Positions 38,917 through 51,300 of a DNA stretch of 64,000 nt are shown piece after piece (the first letter of the stretch is position 1; every line of letters starts with the position of its first letter). The notes under the pieces were generated by a model. That model was given only the letters and a program-made list of their open reading frames with translations, did not search any database and had not been told where the DNA came from. The stretch spans positions 10,779,385-10,843,384 of the forward strand of contig CM067576.1 of assembly GCA_034336665.1 (NCBI GenBank), in the 5' to 3' direction. The position numbers were made by a program, and so were the translations under genes. The stretch is from Luscinia megarhynchos (lineage: Eukaryota > Chordata > Aves > Passeriformes > Turdidae).

Positions 38917-39378
38917 TCACACGTCCATCCCCAGCATCAGAGAGGGCTGCAGCCAGCTGGTCACGGTGCCAGCACCTCCACGAGGCCCAGGAACAGGCCC
39001 AGCCATGGCCTGGAGACAGGGAGATGGAAACTCAGATGTCCATCTCAAACTGGTCTTGATCTGCAAGGGCATGGATGGATATAGGACCAGGGTTAGGATG
39101 GGGCTGGCTTGGCACACACAGGCAGGCAAAGGGAGCAGGAGCTGGAAGTGGGGCCAGGCTGGGATCTGGCCCCAGGCAGGTGGTCCGTGGCCTTGGCTGC
39201 TCACCTGGCATGGCCTCTTGGCTCTCATTCCGCTCCTTGAGCTCCTCCAGCTTGACGAGGCTGGACTGGGCCAGGGATGTGACACCGGGGGTCTGGGGCA
39301 GGCAGCAGGGAGGGGTCCTGGCCGCGGGTGAACTCTTGCACTCCAGCAGGAACTTGCGGTCGCAGATGATGCGGGTAC
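38917..39378 (-). other. Alternative reading frame across EIF4EBP3 exons 2-3 (MASK-4E-BP3 ARF type)
   Basis: Read from the first base of exon 2 (GTA CCC GCA TCA), exon 2 is exactly 58 codons without a stop. Exon 3 continues in the same frame for 47 codons, to TGA at 38919-38917. Splicing from ANKHD1's penultimate exon (42844), which ends in phase 0, would enter this frame. In mammals a fused MASK-4E-BP3 transcript is known to use a reading frame that overlaps 4E-BP3. Confidence 0.6.
39032..39378 (-). CDS. EIF4EBP3: EIF4EBP3, eIF4E-binding protein 3, exons 2-3 only; first exon not found
   Basis: 4E-BPs repress cap-dependent translation by binding eIF4E. Two exons are clear: 39378-39205 and 39060-39032. 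They read [40 protein letters not shown], and the C-terminal TOS motif QFEMDI followed by TGA. The eIF4E-binding consensus is YxxxxL-phi (YDRKFLL in human). Here the Tyr codon is TGC (Cys), which in characterised 4E-BPs would be expected to abolish binding. The acceptor of exon 2 needs a phase-1 upstream exon; I found no exon resembling the usual first exon (with a TTPGGT-type repeat) between 39379 and 41884, and no CpG island there. In the alternative frame both exons stay open to a TGA at 38919-38917. It may survive mainly as a read-through extension of ANKHD1. Confidence 0.85.
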
Positions 39379-41884
39379 CTGCCAAAAGCGGGGGCTGTCA
39401 GGCACTGCTGGCCCTGGCCACCCCCCGAGCACCTCAGCCCAGAGCAGGGGTGGGACCCAGTGCTCGGCCATGGCTCACGGACACATCTGCCTCTGGAGCC
39501 ACCACATCTGGCTTCCCCCAAGGCAGCCTGTGACACCCATCCTGCCCAGCAGCTATTCCCCACATTATTCCTCCCCTTCAGGCTCCTGGAGCTCTGCAGG
39601 GTGCAGCACATGGGGTCGAGCCTGCCAAGGGCTATGCCATGGTGGACAACATAGGCCACCCCTGTGTTGCCTGCAGGGCAGGGCCAGTCCTGGCCTGCTG
39701 GCCAGGCAGCAACAGCTTTGTGTGGTGCTCTGTTCCAGGGTGGAGCAGCAAGGGCTGGGTATCCCATGGTGGGCACCCTGGGCACCTGTTCCCATTGTCT
39801 CAGCCAGCCACCTGCTGCTTCCTGCAAGAGGACAACAGCTGGGTTCCATGGGACGTCTCCTCCTCCAGCCTGCTGGGTGTGCAGTGTCCACCCAGGGCAC
39901 ACACTGCCTCCTCCCCATGCTCCAACTGCCTGCCAGCAATGCCTGAGGTCACACCAGCCTGTGTGCCACGTCTGCAGCCCAGGGTTCCAGGGAACCCAGA
40001 GCTGCTGCCTGAGGTGCCAGTGAGCCCAGAGCTCCTGCTGGGCACTGCAAATATCTTACACAGCCCACGCCTGCCACAGCCCCCTAGCACCGGGCTGGGC
40101 TCTCTTACCCCAGAGGAGCTTAACTGAAGGCACATGATGGAGCCAGTGCCCACAGGACAAGCACCTGTGGCTCCACCCAAACATGGACAGCTCAGGAATG
40201 AGGCACATGCGTCCCTGAGGACAGACAACAAAGAAAAGGACCTGCTCATGGCTGACCCAGGGGTCAGAAAGGGGAAGGAGGACAGGTCTGGGGGAGCCCT
40301 GCCACTCAGGACTGGTGAACTCAAGTGGGTACAGACTCTGGTGTTACCCTCATTCATTTCCGGGATCCAGCCAGCCCGCCCTGAGGGACCAACACTGTAC
40401 TCACCAGTCCCTGGCACTGCCATCAGCCTGCTCCCCAGAAGCACAAGGCCCTGCCTCTGCCTGTGCCCCCCTGTAACCATGGGGCAGTGATGGTCCAAAC
40501 TTCGAGCAGAATCTTCCTACAAAACTTTGTGATTCCCTTTTCCACTTTAATGGAGGCTGCTGGGGCCACTTGGATCTCATGCCCAGAGCAAGTGCCCATG
40601 TCCTCAGGGAAGGAGCTGTGTTGGGGAGAACCCAACAAGGGACCTGTGCAGGAAGGGCTGGGGTGGCCAAGGCTGTTCCAGGGACAGTCCCTTCCCCATC
40701 CTGGGTCTTACCCCCTTGGTGTCAGAGAGGAGACTGTGCCACCTGCCCTGGAACTGCAGCCCTCCAGGATGGGGAGACAGTGGCTCCCCAGGATGCGGCA
40801 GGAGGAGGTGGCACAGAAATGGACACTCCACCCCTCCCCTGCACCTCCCCCTCAGAGCACACACCTATTGCACCACAAGACTGCTTGTTTGAAACACAAT
40901 TGCTGCTGACACCCTGCCCAGGGCAGGGCATGAGACTGGGGTGATCTTAAGGTGACTTCCAATACAAACCTTTCTGTGTCTCTGATTCTATGTGTATCTC
41001 CTTTGGTGTTGGCACTACCACTGCGGCAACAGCAGTTCAAATTTTTTTGCATTTAGTCCTCAAATAACAAGAAAATATCTGAATGTGCCATCCAGTAGTG
41101 CTTCTGAGGTTGATTTGCCTGTCGTACGTGGTTAATGCTTGTGCAGTTTGGGTTTTCAGTACTTCTTTTTGCTTTTACTGGGTAAACTCTGTTGCTTCAA
41201 GTAAGGATTTGTCTGGATAAGGTGGAAGAAGGTGAAGTCTCCACCTGGTCTGACATTGATTCATTGGATTAGACATTATGTGCTGTGGAGTTTCCTGCTT
41301 AAGGAATGGATCCAACATTCCATGCAGTTACTGCATTGCTTAGGAGCAAAAGCAGAACTAAGCACAGTCCAAGTGCAGAAGGTGGAGAACTGGGTCAGGA
41401 GTTAATGTTCATCTTAAGCAGTGTGCAAAAATCTCTTCTTCCTCATAGAAAGGACTCGAGGAGCTCTTAGCAGATTTACAGCATTACAAGAAGCTTAGAA
41501 CTGAACCTATTACATTTTCCTCTGATGGGAAGCACTTTTCTAAGATCTGTTTCTGGACACGTGAAGGAACCCTGCATTCACCCGTCACTGTTGTCAGCCC
41601 TTCTCTGCAGCCAGAGCAAAACCTGATCTCTCAGGTGACCACCTGCCAGAAGCAGCAGAACTAACCCAGAAGGTAAAAAACCGTAACACAGAAGCAGGTT
41701 CACACCAATAAAAGGCTCACAAGTGGCAGGGGCAAGGACTCTGCAGACATCTGTGGCTCCAAACCCTCCCAAACCTGCCTGCATCCAGGTGCTCAGTACG
41801 TGACCCTGGGGAGATCACCAGGCACAGCAGCAGCTACTGAGGACAAGAACATACAGCCCTTTCAAAATTCTCACACACAACCTA
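39379..41884. other. Spacer between ANKHD1 and EIF4EBP3 exons
   Basis: No EIF4EBP3 first exon and no other gene is recognised on either strand. The open frames of 100-230 codons here are shadows in GC-rich DNA, without family resemblance. Confidence 0.6.
40935..40995 (+). repeat. CR1 LINE 3' tail
   Basis: 'ggtgatcttaaggtgacttc' followed by 'tctctgattctatg', the last bases of a forward CR1 copy. Confidence 0.75.
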
Positions 41885-41900
41885 GAAATGCTGTTTGCCT

Positions 41901-41906
41901 TTTATT
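41901..41906 (-). terminator. ANKHD1 poly(A) signal AATAAA (minus strand)
   Basis: TTTATT on the plus strand, about 420 nt beyond the ANKHD1 stop codon. It ends the stand-alone ANKHD1 transcript before EIF4EBP3. Confidence 0.75.
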
Positions 41907-42325
41907 GAGTATTCAGGTAAATAGTTCACATTAATACAGGCTACATAAAGTAGAGCCACTATACGACATGAAATTTACTCAGCTTTTCCTTTTAAGTCTG
42001 TAAACAATCATACAGGTATTTACCACCCTAAAAGGTCAAAATCATGTCATCAACTAGTTCTCTGCTGCATACAAGGAGTATTCAGTAGTGTTTAGCCAAA
42101 AGCACTAGTTTTGTCTGATTTTTAAGTTTGAAGTGGCTAAACTAACTGGAGAATAGAATCAGTTTGTATAGGTAAGTCAATTTGTTCTTATACAATGGGC
42201 AATCGAGATTCCATTGTTACAGCCCACAGAAAATCATTTAGTTAGGCACATGAAAAAAATCCCCAGGGTTCTTCAAGGTCATAAAGATTCCCAAACCAGG
42301 CTAAAAAAGGACAGACCCCCTTAAA

Positions 42326-45300
42326 TCAGTTGACGTACTTGAGATGCATGTTTCCAATGTGAGGTGCCCAGGTGCCAGGCCAAATCTACAGCAAGAAATA
42401 AAAAGACAAATCTATTATAAAAACAAATAAAGGTTCCTTTAACAGTGTTTTACCACTGAGGGCAAGCATAAGGCTTCCCTCAAAATATAACCAGACTGTC
42501 CAAAGACAGGAGCTCTCCAACTCTGGCCAAGGTCTGACTGACAACCTGCAAGGTGCCGAGTATGGATATAAACCCTCTCACTTGTAACAGTCCATTACCT
42601 GGCTGAGCAGTCTTGAAATGCTGCTTGTTTTACCTGGAAGTTTTGGTACCAATAGCACCATGGATATTTTATGAATACACACACACATACACACACACAC
42701 AGACTGTAGGGAAAAGTCATGCAAACAATTTTAATCCTAGTTTAAAAAAACCTGAAAAAAACAAATGTGTCACCCAAACTGGGTATCATAGCACCTTATA
42801 AAGCCCCAGGGAAAGCACAGGTAGGAAAAGGCAGCCACACTACCTGCTGAGCATCAGTACATTCTGTTGAGTTCTGGACAACTTTGATCATGGGATTCCA
42901 GGCAGGATCTGGAGTATGGAGCCCGTTAAAGAGGGGCCCTCCTGGGCCATCTGCCAGCTGGGGGTGCGAGGGTATCAGAGTGCCACCATACATGGAGATG
43001 GGCAGGCCCTGAGGGGACAAGAGAGCACTGGTGAAGGACATGGGGAAGGGGGGCCTGTAGGACTACAGAGAGCCACAGGTAATGTTCCACTACTGGCAGG
43101 AATCTCAGCACTGTCAGGAAACACTGTGGCAGAGTATGGAACACAGTGACTTCAGAGCTGGAGGTTCAGCCAGCTTAGCCATTTTTCTGAACTTACACAT
43201 AGCCGAGGCTGCAGCACACACAGTTTTCAGATAGGCCCACTAAGCCAGGCCAGCAGCTGAACACTGTGACCTCAGTGTTCCCTCCTCTCTGCAGCACAGG
43301 ATAGCTGCAGTGCACACAGGGCTGCACTGAGCCAACCAGTCTTTGTTGAAGATTTTCTCTAATTCCTAATGGCCTTCTAAAATAATTCTGCCTGTTTAGA
43401 AAGAACAAGTTATGGAGCAGCTTTTTGCAATTAGAAGAATTCTTTTTCTATGCATGAATGGCGCTGCTTTGCCATGCAGATGTGGCTCTTTCTGAAATAC
43501 GCTGGGAGTCCTCTCCTCCTGCCACTTCCCTAAGGAAGGTATGTGGTATTGTGGCCATGATTTGTGCTGAAAGCATTAAGCAAACTTGCAATCACCCTCA
43601 ATAGCTGGACAAGCTTTGTGAAACATTTCCAAGAGACTGAACTTCTGAGAGAAGAAACACTGCAGAGTGATGAAGACCTTCAGCTACTGACCAGAGAATA
43701 TCTGCAACCTACAAACTCTGGCTTTGTTTAGACCTGCCTCCAAGCTTGGGCACCTATTTTAGTCAGTTCTGGGATGAAAGAAGGTTCAGAACTGGGTTGA
43801 CAAGCAGTGGCAGCAGAGGCACACACACATACACAGGGTGAACAGGTAGAACAGGAGGATGCAATAAAGTCAGACCCTGGTCATTTCATAAATCCAACTC
43901 TCTGTAACTTACTTTAGAAAAATCCACAAAACTATTTGGCATAGGTTGGTGGAAAATATTCGAGGGAGCCACTATTCCAGAATCATCTCTCTCCATTGGC
44001 TGATGCTGAGAAAACGTGCCCGGGTCTGACAGCTGCTGATGCATTGGATGACTTCCCATGACAGGCTGAGACCAACCCGACAAACCTTCTGCAAACAGAT
44101 TAAAAACGGCTGATTAAATTCACTGCAGACACTCCAGTAGAACTCAGCAGCTGCACACACCTAAGCACCCAAAGTGCCACCCAAAGGCACCCTGAAAACA
44201 CACAGCCACAGAGGGATCTCAGGTATCCAGACAAGGGTGGAGAAGATGGGGACTACCACGACTGTGAGTTCCACATGTCCACTGCAAAATGGCTAAAATC
44301 CAACAGAGCTCCCAACACTACCTGTAAGCACATACAAGCTTTTCTTGAAAACACACAGCAATGCTGAGACATGAATTAACCAGAGTGTGGAGGGCTTCAC
44401 TGAAGCATGTAACAAATGCAGGACTCAAACATTTGTATTGACAGTTACCAATGGAAACACTCTACACCTCAAATGCTGCACCTCCTCCTTTCCACAAAAT
44501 CCAACTACCAGGAAACTGAACGTAAAACTTCAGCTGTTTCAAAGTCATTCTTTGGGAACCAAGGCTGCCTGGAACAGAAGTTATCCCATACTGTTCAAAA
44601 GTCATGAGGAAATCAATGCAAAACCCAGCATCCACAGCTCTGTGTCCCGGGGTGCATCAGCTGCACCTCAGCTGACACTGTAAAATTTGAGTGGAAAACA
44701 AGAGAGAAACCTGGACAGAGGGAGCCAACAGTCAGGGCTGGAAACAGCCACCTTAGCAGATATAAATTGTTTACTCTAAGCTCTGCATCACAGGACTCTG
44801 TACGAGGTCTCTGCACCATTTCAGGCTCCCATTGACCCAGGCTGGGTGAGAACCACCAGCATCAGGAGGGGGAACCACAGTGCTTCCACTGACCTGTGCT
44901 GTCCCACCACTGCCACCAGCTCTCCCTCAGGATGTTCTCCACAGACCGTGGAGCTTTCCTCCTCCTCTCCACCCCAGTCCTGCTGAGAGGCAGTTTCCCT
45001 GCAGCACAGGGACTCACCAGACACACTGTTGACCCCGAAGGACCAGATGCCGCTGTGGCCCACGGGGGCTGTGAAGTTGGTTCCCAGGGGCGTGGGCGTG
45101 ACGGAGCCTCCCTGGCGGATCCTGGCGAGCCGCTCGGTCCCGATGGGAGGCGGCACCTTGCGGTCCTGGCTGGCGTTACCCGTTTTTGGCTGGCCCAGGT
45201 TAGCAGGTGCAGAAGCAGCTGAGAGGGGCGAAGATGATCCTGAGGAAACTGATGGAATAGGAGATTCACCTGCTGAAAAGAGTATTTCTCTTGCTTAATT

Positions 45301-48300
45301 ACACACAAAGTAGCAAGAGTAAATGCCATCCCATTTATTTCCCCAAAGCAAATGATAAAATGTTTTAAAGGCTTTTTTTGGCAAGCATTCTTCAAGTCTT
45401 TCACAGAAATTCTGTCTAGGAATTATTTTAATTCTAAAATCAACATTATAACACAAATGCTTTCAGCCATCAGAATTATGATATTCTCATGACGTAGCAA
45501 AGTATCTAAATTAATTACAAGAAAGAATAAGAAACATGGAAGAGTTTCAGGAAGAGGTGAAAACATCAGCCAAAATACCATAAATATCCAAACAGCCTGG
45601 TTTTGGTATCCACCACTTCCAGCAGAAGAGAAATCAGACAGCTTTCCCAAAGCCACAGGTGTGACCCAAGAGCATAAAGTCCCGCCAACTTCAGAAGTGT
45701 CACTGACTCTCCCTGGGAAATCCCAACTTCCTTTGAGCACTCATTTAAACATTTTGGTTATTAAACTCAGAGTGGCAATGAAGTTGCATGCAGTGACATG
45801 AAAAACCTCTTCAGCTAAGATTCTAAATCAAAGACCCATATTTTCTGTAAAGCTACTTCCATGTTCTTTCCATTAGGAGGAAAACCCACTGTTACCTTGG
45901 ATGATGCTTAGAGATTTTGGAACATCTTAAATATATTTCCAGATCCCAATTAAAAAAAAAAAAAAAAAAAGAAATAAAGAAAGAAAGAAAGAAAGAAAAA
46001 AAAAGAAAAAAGGCAACTATAACTTTAAGCCACAGCAAACATGACATTTTCACCTAATATTGCACTCGTACTACTTAGAGAGGAATCTTTAGCTTGGTGT
46101 AATCACCTCCACTCCCCCACAGCTTCATGCCCTCTACTCTCAAGAGCTTACAATGACTCATTTTTTTGCCCAAATACGCCTCTAGTAATGCTACCAGAAC
46201 TAGTGGCATGGGAAAAACCCCACAAAATAGCACAGCTTGGGATTTGCACACCATCCTCACAGCTGCTAAAAGCAATTGGAAAGCATTTTGTGCATTACTG
46301 GGCAAGTTCCCCTCAAGTTAAAAATCTACTAAAGACAATAGCTATGAATTTATAGTTAACTAAGACAGACCCATGAAGTTCCTACATGAATTTGTTGCGC
46401 TTGTCCAAGGATGTGGTGAAAAATGCTGTCTGTTAAAGCTGGGAGTCCCAACAGGCGCTGGCCCTTGAAGGTAAACCCGTGCTCCTTGTATGTTTGCTGA
46501 AAAGCCTGTCAAAGGACCTGAAGAAGAAGTTGTAGAGCTGTTGGATGGATCTAGAGAGGGTAAGCCTGAAATAAACATAAATTTGATTAAATATCTCTCT
46601 TTGGGAAATTAGCTTCAAAGCACCAGAGAAAGCTAGTGCTCCAAATATAATTAAAGCATCTCATCACCTTTGGGGGCATCTGCACATGGTAAGGTCATTT
46701 TACAGGTGCACGATTCTCCCTTAGAAACCAGAGAGGCATCTCTGATTTGGCCTCAAGTTTTAACAAAAACAGCCATCCCTTTGGCCACTGAAAGAAAATT
46801 ATCTTAGCAGGGAGAGCAGAGCAGGAAAGTTGGGAGTGGCCACGATCTTTGCTTACAAAAAGCCACACAAATCCAACAGAGATCCAGGGCTGTGTGAAAG
46901 CCCCAGGGGAATCCAGCACCAGGGAAGCAGTTCTCTGCAGGATGGGCTTTGCCATCCCACAGGTACCTTCATATAGAGATCAGTCAGAGCACACTGTGGC
47001 CACAGAGACAGGGCTGGTGTGGCACAGCACCACTGGGGAGGGGGCTGCTTCCTCCAGGGACGTGTGAGAGGAAGAGAGAGATGGAGAAAGAGTTCAAAGT
47101 CCCACAAAAATTACTAGCAAGGGTGAATTACAGCTTTTTTTAATAAGCCAAAGCTTTTAAGTACTTTTCCAAAATGTTGTAAAAGCTCTTTTCATACGTT
47201 ATTACCTGAAAGCAGAAATGGGCATGGCGGTATGTTCACCTGAGTTTAGGGTTTAGTTTCAAGGGCCTATTAAACAAGATTAGTTTCAAAACCATTTAAA
47301 CATTTCAAAATGACCACAACCAGGACCAGCCTATGTTGCTGCAGAGTGAGGTTGAAGGTTGCATGTACACACACCCCACCACAAAACAGCAGTGCTGCCA
47401 GGCAGAACCTTAGGCCAGAAACTAGAGAGGCACCTTCCAGTGCCTGGATAGTTCCTGAAAGCCAGGTCTTTTCCCCCAGTATTATCAACTGAGTCAACCT
47501 GATTTACTCCTTCCAGAACTGCCAGATCCAGCCTGCTCACATGGACAGAAATGATTTGTTGGAGTTGAAGGAGGTGCTTTTCTCACTAACCCAAAGGTTA
47601 AAAAGAGAAGTCTCCCTTATAGCCAAGGAGAAACACATCTCCCTGCTGCTGGAACATGGGGTGCCCAGCTGAGGGACTCCCAGCATGGGAGGACATTCCT
47701 GGGTTTGTCACAGCACAACTCCATGGCTCTGAGGAGGATGCCAGTGCCTGTGGCTGCAGTGTGGTTGAGCTGGCAAACCACACAAGGTCTGCCCCAGACA
47801 GAAGGGTAACAGAGCTGCCCATGGTGCTGCTGGGTTCTCAGTCAGAGAACAAGGCAGGGATTGTGACAAAAGCAGCTCTCCTGCCCGAGAGGGATGTCCA
47901 GCTGTCTTTTGATGGCTCAGGAGGCTGATGGGTACACAGCTTTTGGATACACAGCCTGTAAAGTGCAATGGCTGGACAGTCAGACCGCTTCAGCACAGCT
48001 GGATATGCTCCATGGGCTGAAGGGAATGTGACAGCCAGAGATGCACAAATTCAGGAGCCAGGTCACAAAGAACACTTCTTAACATTATCTTGTCTTCCAT
48101 AAAAGTGGATGAAAACCTTCACTTGATATTAAAAATGGCTATTCTGAACAGCAACTTACCAAATCCTGACTGCTATGAGCTACCTATTTGTATACTTACC
48201 AACAAAATCAGGTTTTCTAATACTAAAATCTTCTGCAATACCTTACTCTGCACTTACCTGGGCTACAAACACTAACTCCTCATTGTGCTCTGAATGCATA

Positions 48301-51300
48301 ACTGAGCTTTTGAGAGGAATGTATTGATCTCACACAAACTCTGCTCAAAATTCAGTTTATCAAAGACTCTAGGCAGATGTTGGTTACTGAAATGTTACTT
48401 GCACCTTTAGAGAAAGTGCCTCAACACTTGGTCACTCTGTGTGAAAGACTCCAACCATTTCATGCTGTTCCATACTCATGTTCTGCTTCCTAAGCTGGCA
48501 TATTTCAAGTTTGTGACCCCTTTTAAGAAGCAAGGTCTCCAACTCCTTAAAATACAGAGGACAGAAGTAACAAGTAGATTTGTTTTGGTCCTCTCCTCTC
48601 ATGGTTGGGCTAAGCCTGCCCTCAACTGCAAACTGCCAGGACAAGAGACCTAAAAATGTGAGACAAATAGGCCATTTCCAGAATGGATCCACAGCCAATG
48701 AGATCTGCAGAGATATCTGTGTCTGATACCTGATATGTGCAGAGATAGCTGTGTGATATTCACCAAAGGAACTGGTAGATCAGAGAAGACTTGAGCTGCA
48801 CCTGAGCTCATCCATGAACAGGAAAAGCAGACTACCTGAACTTGACCCTGAGGTGAAAACTTGTTAAGAAAAAGCTAGTTTAGTGCACAGCCAAACTATA
48901 TTAAATCTTCACCAAATAAGTTTAGACATAATCCCTTAGAAATGCTGATTTGTGGAAAAATTTGCCATGGGCCAATTATACAAGAGAGGCACAAAATGCA
49001 AACCTCTGTTCCCTCAGGTGTAGTCACGGCTGAGATCAGAGGATGCTCCGAGGCCATTACCAACCCCTCTGACCACAGTATTGCCAGGCCAGGCTCTGGC
49101 TGCTCCCTGTCCATTGTGCTGCTGCCGGCCAGAGCATGAGCAGTGATCAGTCCTTCTTCCCAACCCCCCCCCCTCCTCAAAATCTCATTAATCCTGTCAC
49201 CAAACCCTGTGGAAATAGCCATGCAAGTCCCCAGTTCTGCCAACTCTTGGGACAAGGTGAATGAGAGGGGTGGACAGACCCTACTTAGCTCTGACAGAAG
49301 GCAACAGAGAAGTCCTCAGCCTACTGTGCTCACTCCTTTCCTCTCTATCACTCCTTCCAAACATCCTCAAGCTCCCTTAACTCCCCTACTCCTAGACTCT
49401 GGAAATAAAGGTGATCAAAAGCAGGATGTAGTAAAATGACATTAAATGCATCAACTAAGGACCTGACTAACCACCTCCTGCCAGACACAATTTTAGCAGG
49501 ACACTACCTATTTGCAGTTTTTCTTCACTTTGCAATATCCTAATCAGATCCTAACTCAGGAAAAGTGTGTTCTGTCCAAATATTTTTGAATTCCAGTTGA
49601 GAACTTCACACACATCTCCCCCAAAGTCAACTGTGAGGGTTTTCCATGGCTATCTACCTAACCTTTCTAAGGGCAGAAACAGATTTACACTGTTTTTAAA
49701 ACACCTACAGTCATTTAAAGATATATAAAGTATATAAAGTAGAAATATAAGAAGTTTTCTCCCATTACAAACAGATGATCTTAACATAAGGGAACAGCAA
49801 AATACTTTGCTGCTGTAGGAAGTCTCAGTCATCCATGTTTGCACATGCAGGATGCCATCATCAGGGAAATCAGCAGGTCCCATTTGCCATAAGTTTCCTT
49901 TCCCAGGAATTATAATTTAGAGCACTGCAGAGGAAAAGCTGAGCCATTGTCAAGTGTTTCTGGAGCCTGTTGGGGGTCTGGCAGTTCTTTATTAACTGTC
50001 TCTGATGAATAAGGTCCAGTTACTTCATCTTACCCACCTAGTTCTGCTTACTTCACTGAGCCTGGATGTGGCACAGAGTTCTAGGTGTGCCCTCAGTTTG
50101 CAGAGCTATACAACCCAAATTTAACAACTGAGAAAACTACAGTCATAGCAAATACCCCAGTTTTGTGGTTAAAGCCAGTCAGAAAGAAGTGTTCTGGTTT
50201 GCAGGTCCTGCACATTTGTCAAGCAACTGAAAGGAAAGGGAATGCTGAAGATCTTCTTTCCTTACCATCACATCTTCCAAAAGCTCCTTCTCCTTTAATC
50301 TGAAAGTCAAACTACTTGACTTGTCCCAGCCCAGCATTCAAGTCGTGAAGCTTTAGCCCAAATACCCAACACACACTGTGTGGGCAAGGATGACTCCAGA
50401 GCAAGGCTCTCCAGACACCCAGCTCCAGGGCACCCCACAGCCACCATGGCAAGGACAAAAGGGTGGCACAGAATAGATCTCTTGAGGGTCCCTTCCAACC
50501 AAATGGGAACTCTTGGTTGTTTGCAACATAGTTTGAACACTGAGAAGATAGAAGTCCTGCAGGCAGAGCACAGCACAGGCAAGGAGCTCAATGTCAGTGC
50601 TCCTAACACATTTCAAACAAATCCAGATGTGCTAATATAGCTATACTGAACTTCTGAATAAAACACTCCACACAGTAGCATACCAATAAGCTTCACAAAG
50701 CAAGCTTATTAAAATCCCAGAGCCACATCAAGAACGAAAAGGCACAGAGAGTTTTCCCTCACCAAGTCAAGCTGGAGTCTCACATACAATATGGAGCACC
50801 TGCATGCAGTCACTGCTGCAGCTGGAACCTCCAGGAGTCCTAAGGTTTGGTGTCACCCCACACTGTGCTCTATTCCAACCCAAAACCTAAAATCAGTGCT
50901 ACACTACAGGCAAGTGGGAGCATTCCTGTCTCACACAGAGGACAAGCAATGCAACATTTGCAATCTTCCCAACACCTAATAGCTTAGAAGAGCTGAAGAA
51001 AAAAAACCATCCACATTTTAAAGAGCATTTGGAAAAAACAGGCCATCCTCATTACATGAGCATTCTCCAACTGTCATTTGTAGATTACTTCTCCATCAGT
51101 ATGATGATCAAAGTGCAATGATTGAAGAAATAATTTTGTCCAGAACATGACCTTAATGACTTACCTACAGGACTAGTTGAAACCCGTTGGGAAGGTGGCC
51201 TGAAACCAGGAGCCTTGGAGTTGTCGGGATGGACGTTTTCCACATGTCCTAGCACAGAATTATTCAGAAAGGTAGACTGAACAGTGAAAGATGGGTCAGC

